A stretch of 64,000 bases of DNA from Cryoendolithus antarcticus (Eukaryota > Ascomycota > Dothideomycetes > Cladosporiales > Cladosporiaceae). Below are positions 62,136 through 64,000 of this stretch, in pieces (position 1 is the first letter of the stretch; each line of letters begins with the position of its first letter). Below the pieces are notes generated by a model. It ran no database searches and was not told where the DNA came from. It saw only the letters and a list, made by a program, of their open reading frames with translations. A program made the translations under genes and the position numbers. Location of the stretch: the NCBI GenBank assembly GCA_002077065.1, contig NAJO01000085.1:1-64000 (forward strand). Direction: 5' to 3'.

Positions 62136-62342
62136 TGTGCGTGTTTGCTGTGTTAGTTTGCTATGCGCACGAAATAGCAGCGGTCTATAGGTGGTGCCAG
62201 ATGTGCAGCCGAAGTGCTGTGGTGTTTCGCGCAAAATGTTCAGTCCTCGAGCTGTGAGTCGTGGAGCGTGACTCCTCCACACACCCGCCCTTGCTACCGC
62301 TGCTGCTGCCGCCACGCCGCCGATCTCGACTTCACTGCACGT
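62136..62342 (-). other. In-frame non-AUG leader of AlaRS, possible mitochondrial presequence
   Basis: The frame is open for 73 codons upstream of the AlaRS ATG, to a stop at 62357, with no ATG in it. The last 60 codons encode Ala/Arg/Thr-rich sequence (for example [19 protein letters not shown] and [19 protein letters not shown]) with a single acidic residue. An in-frame ACG is at 62342-62340 and a GTG at 62315-62313. Yeast ALA1 makes its mitochondrial form from in-frame ACG codons, so the same is likely here. A 5' splice option exists but fits less well. Confidence 0.6.
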
Positions 62343-62479
62343 CAGACAACTTAGTTAAACTCAAGTCAATGTTCCAGTGGTGCATGTACTGGGCATCAGT
62401 GTGCGTGTTGTCGTGATGGAAGATGTCGTTGGGTGGAATGCAAGGAGAAGGAGAGTCGAGGAAGCGGGGAGTGAAGCGC
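62143..62479. other. AlaRS / conserved-gene divergent leader region
   Basis: About 340 bp separate the AlaRS ATG from the divergent plus-strand start at 62480. Apart from the AlaRS leader frame, no gene is seen; both promoters must be compact. Confidence 0.4.
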
Positions 62480-63160
62480 ATGGCCGATGAGAGCCTCAGC
62501 GACGATCAGCGATTCCTCAAACGACTGCACTTACTGAGCCTTGGTAAGCACATGATAGAGGGCAGCCCGTGAAGGTCGTCATGCTCATCAAGTATTATAG
62601 AATCAGGCAAGAGCAGTGTACACAGCCATGGCAATTACTACCTCACACCCCCTGCACCGGCGTCAAATCAGGCCAACAGCGATGGCGCACCGCCCAGTCG
62701 ACCGATAGTTGCTCAGGAAGACTCTATGAGCATCGACGACACTCCTAATCGCGTCTACATCCACGACATTGACGCCGAGCTCGACGACATCCAGCCTCGC
62801 GAACACGACGAGCGTCTCATCTTCCTCCCAGACATTGAGAAACACTTCTCGCGGATTCCGCAGCAAGTGCTCACAGGCCGACGAAACTCACTAGATAATC
62901 ACGAGGCTCAGCAGCTTGTGCTGTATGATGTGCCAAAGTCACTGACGAAAGACGAGGGACATGACTCTGTGCGTCGGGCGATACTGGAGGCGAGACAGAG
63001 GGCTAGGCAAAAAGCTGTAGAGGCAGCGAGATACGAAGACATGGTGAGGAAGTATGGGCAGAGTCAGGAGGTGCATGAGGTTGAGACTGCACACGGGTAC
63101 ACCAATGGGTATGAGGGTGATGTTAAGGACCATGATCCGGACGCTATGGACATTGGGTGA
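62480..63160 (+). CDS. Conserved fungal protein of unknown function, acidic and helical
   Basis: Exons 62480-62543 and 62601-63160 (57-bp intron) give 207 aa, starting MADESLSDDQRFLKRLHLLS and joining to ESGKSSVHSHGNYYLTPPAP. The core is TPNRVYIHDIDAELDDIQ, then IFLPDIEKHFSRIPQQVLTG, LVLYDVPKSLTKDEGHDSVR, and a charged helix with RRAILEARQRARQKAVEAAR. The end DPDAMDIG is short and acidic. The splice is supported because it restores an in-frame ATG and keeps the reading upstream of the first internal Met. I recall this family as conserved and uncharacterised in filamentous ascomycetes; no enzyme motif is visible. Confidence 0.85.
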
Positions 63161-63760
63161 ACTCCTCGGATGACAAAACGACCCAGCAATGTGAGCGTTC
63201 AACGATCGTTCGCTGAAGTCTCTTCAGACCCTGAAGCAGGCTTGAGGATACAAGCGCTGGTCATACATGAAGCAGATGCCTCTGTCAGAAGCGCTCGAAC
63301 GGACTCATTATGGGTGTCGCTTGGACTCGTACATCCACGCTATCTCTGTGCGCATGTGGGACATCACCTTGCACACACGTCCAAGTCACAATTGCTCGAG
63401 GTCTGGGTTATACCGCTCCCTGTCCTGTTGGGGCGAAAGGAGCTGCATTCGCAAGAGCTATTTTCCCCCTCTCCTTCCCTGTCACCCCGACCCCGACCAG
63501 TGCGCCCTGGTAAATTACCTCACCTCCATTCTACAAACAGTGCAGGCTCGAGATGCAGCTCCAACAAGATTCCAGCGCGTATCTATGTGTGAGAGACTTG
63601 GAATGCGAAGCACGTCCATGGGTCGTTCTTGCCTCACGCGGACGCTATTAGGGTGTCCAAGGCTGCACGGCCCGAATAATACCGCTATGCAATATGAGAA
63701 CTCGGCTCTTCGAATCGCAACTCAATTATACTACACTAACACACCTATACATCGCACAAC
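63161..63760. other. Intergenic, BTB gene upstream region
   Basis: 600 bp with no credible exon; overlapping short frames only. Confidence 0.4.
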
Positions 63761-64000
63761 ATGGCGCTTGTGCAAGCCATAACGTCGCAGCGCTCGCATC
63801 AACTTCCGTGGCTGATGGCGAGTATGGAACTGGTCAGAGAGGAGGACGACGCCATTAAGTGAGCATTCACTTTGTGCGGTGAATGTACTGCGCTGATCTA
63901 GAATGAAGCTTCTCGACCCCCATCATCGTACGCGTGGGCGTAAAAAGGCAGCCTTTCGTCATCAATCAGGACGTACTCAAGCACACGTCTCGCTACTTCA
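63761..64000 (+). CDS. BTB/POZ-domain protein, 5' end only
   Basis: Exon 1 is 63761-63858 (MALVQAITSQRSHQLPWLMA and on to EEDDAIK). A 50-bp intron ends at an AAG acceptor at 63908, and exon 2 begins 63909 and runs off the window. The joined reading gives FSTPIIVRVGVKRQPFVINQ followed by DVLKHTSRYF, the start of a BTB/POZ fold (beta-strand, then the first helix with a KxTSxYF-like motif). An earlier acceptor at 63900-63901 brings a stop in this frame, which is why I chose the later one. BTB proteins dimerise or adapt substrates to CUL3; no more can be said from the part present. Confidence 0.7.

Noticed and set aside
62360..62481. Spliced first exon of AlaRS from an ATG at 62481 (minus)
   Set aside because: The frame joins across a 55-bp intron, but the encoded leader is rich in Asp and His, unlike a presequence, and the ATG overlaps the divergent gene's start. 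Kept as the weaker alternative to a non-AUG start.

Overview
The window reads as nuclear DNA of a filamentous ascomycete, most likely a Dothideomycete of the Mycosphaerellales/Capnodiales type. The evidence is many short introns (about 49-86 bp) with GT...AG ends and CTAAC/CTGAC-like branch points, monocistronic genes on both strands, and a full set of fungal orthologs (HAP3, OST2, RCL1, IPP1, RTC4, TVP38, ERO1, PPE1, UTP23, MIL1). The taxon is inferred from protein resemblance, not from a marker gene. No rRNA, convincing tRNA, CRISPR array, transposon or secondary-metabolite cluster was seen.

Layout. 0-9.3 kb: end of a prefoldin subunit 2 gene, HAP3 (CCAAT-binding factor), OST2 and SmG sharing a 232-bp divergent promoter, RCL1, and a seven-exon glycine-rich RRM protein. 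11-24 kb: an uncharacterised basic protein, inorganic pyrophosphatase with a possible mitochondrial leader, RTC4, a doubtful small ORF, TVP38, a Na/Ca-exchanger-type antiporter and a membrane RING-H2 protein. 24-30 kb: ERO1 and an eight-exon MFS transporter. 29.9-34.4 kb: three tandem paralogs with an LPxELR (F-box-like/2EXR) motif, all split by an intron in the same arginine codon. 34.7-43.4 kb: PPE1, a DUF2417 membrane/hydrolase-fold protein, UTP23 and MIL1 (DUF726). 44.2-49.6 kb: a single 5.5-kb exon encoding a giant acidic LEA-like protein with 15 two-part repeats. 51.6-64 kb: an IQ-motif protein, a Ste20-like kinase, two conserved fungal proteins of unknown function, alanyl-tRNA synthetase, and the start of a BTB gene cut by the window edge.

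The genes do not form one pathway. This is mostly housekeeping chromosome: protein folding and ER function (prefoldin, OST2, ERO1), RNA processing (SmG, RCL1, UTP23, RRM protein), transcription (HAP3) and signalling (PPE1, kinase). The most interesting points are possible dual cytosol/mitochondrion targeting of IPP1 and AlaRS by alternative starts (non-AUG for AlaRS), the giant repeat protein with a higher-order alternating repeat, the tandem LPxELR family, and a 475-bp HAP3 intron with an open frame. I did not find a clear new multi-gene system.
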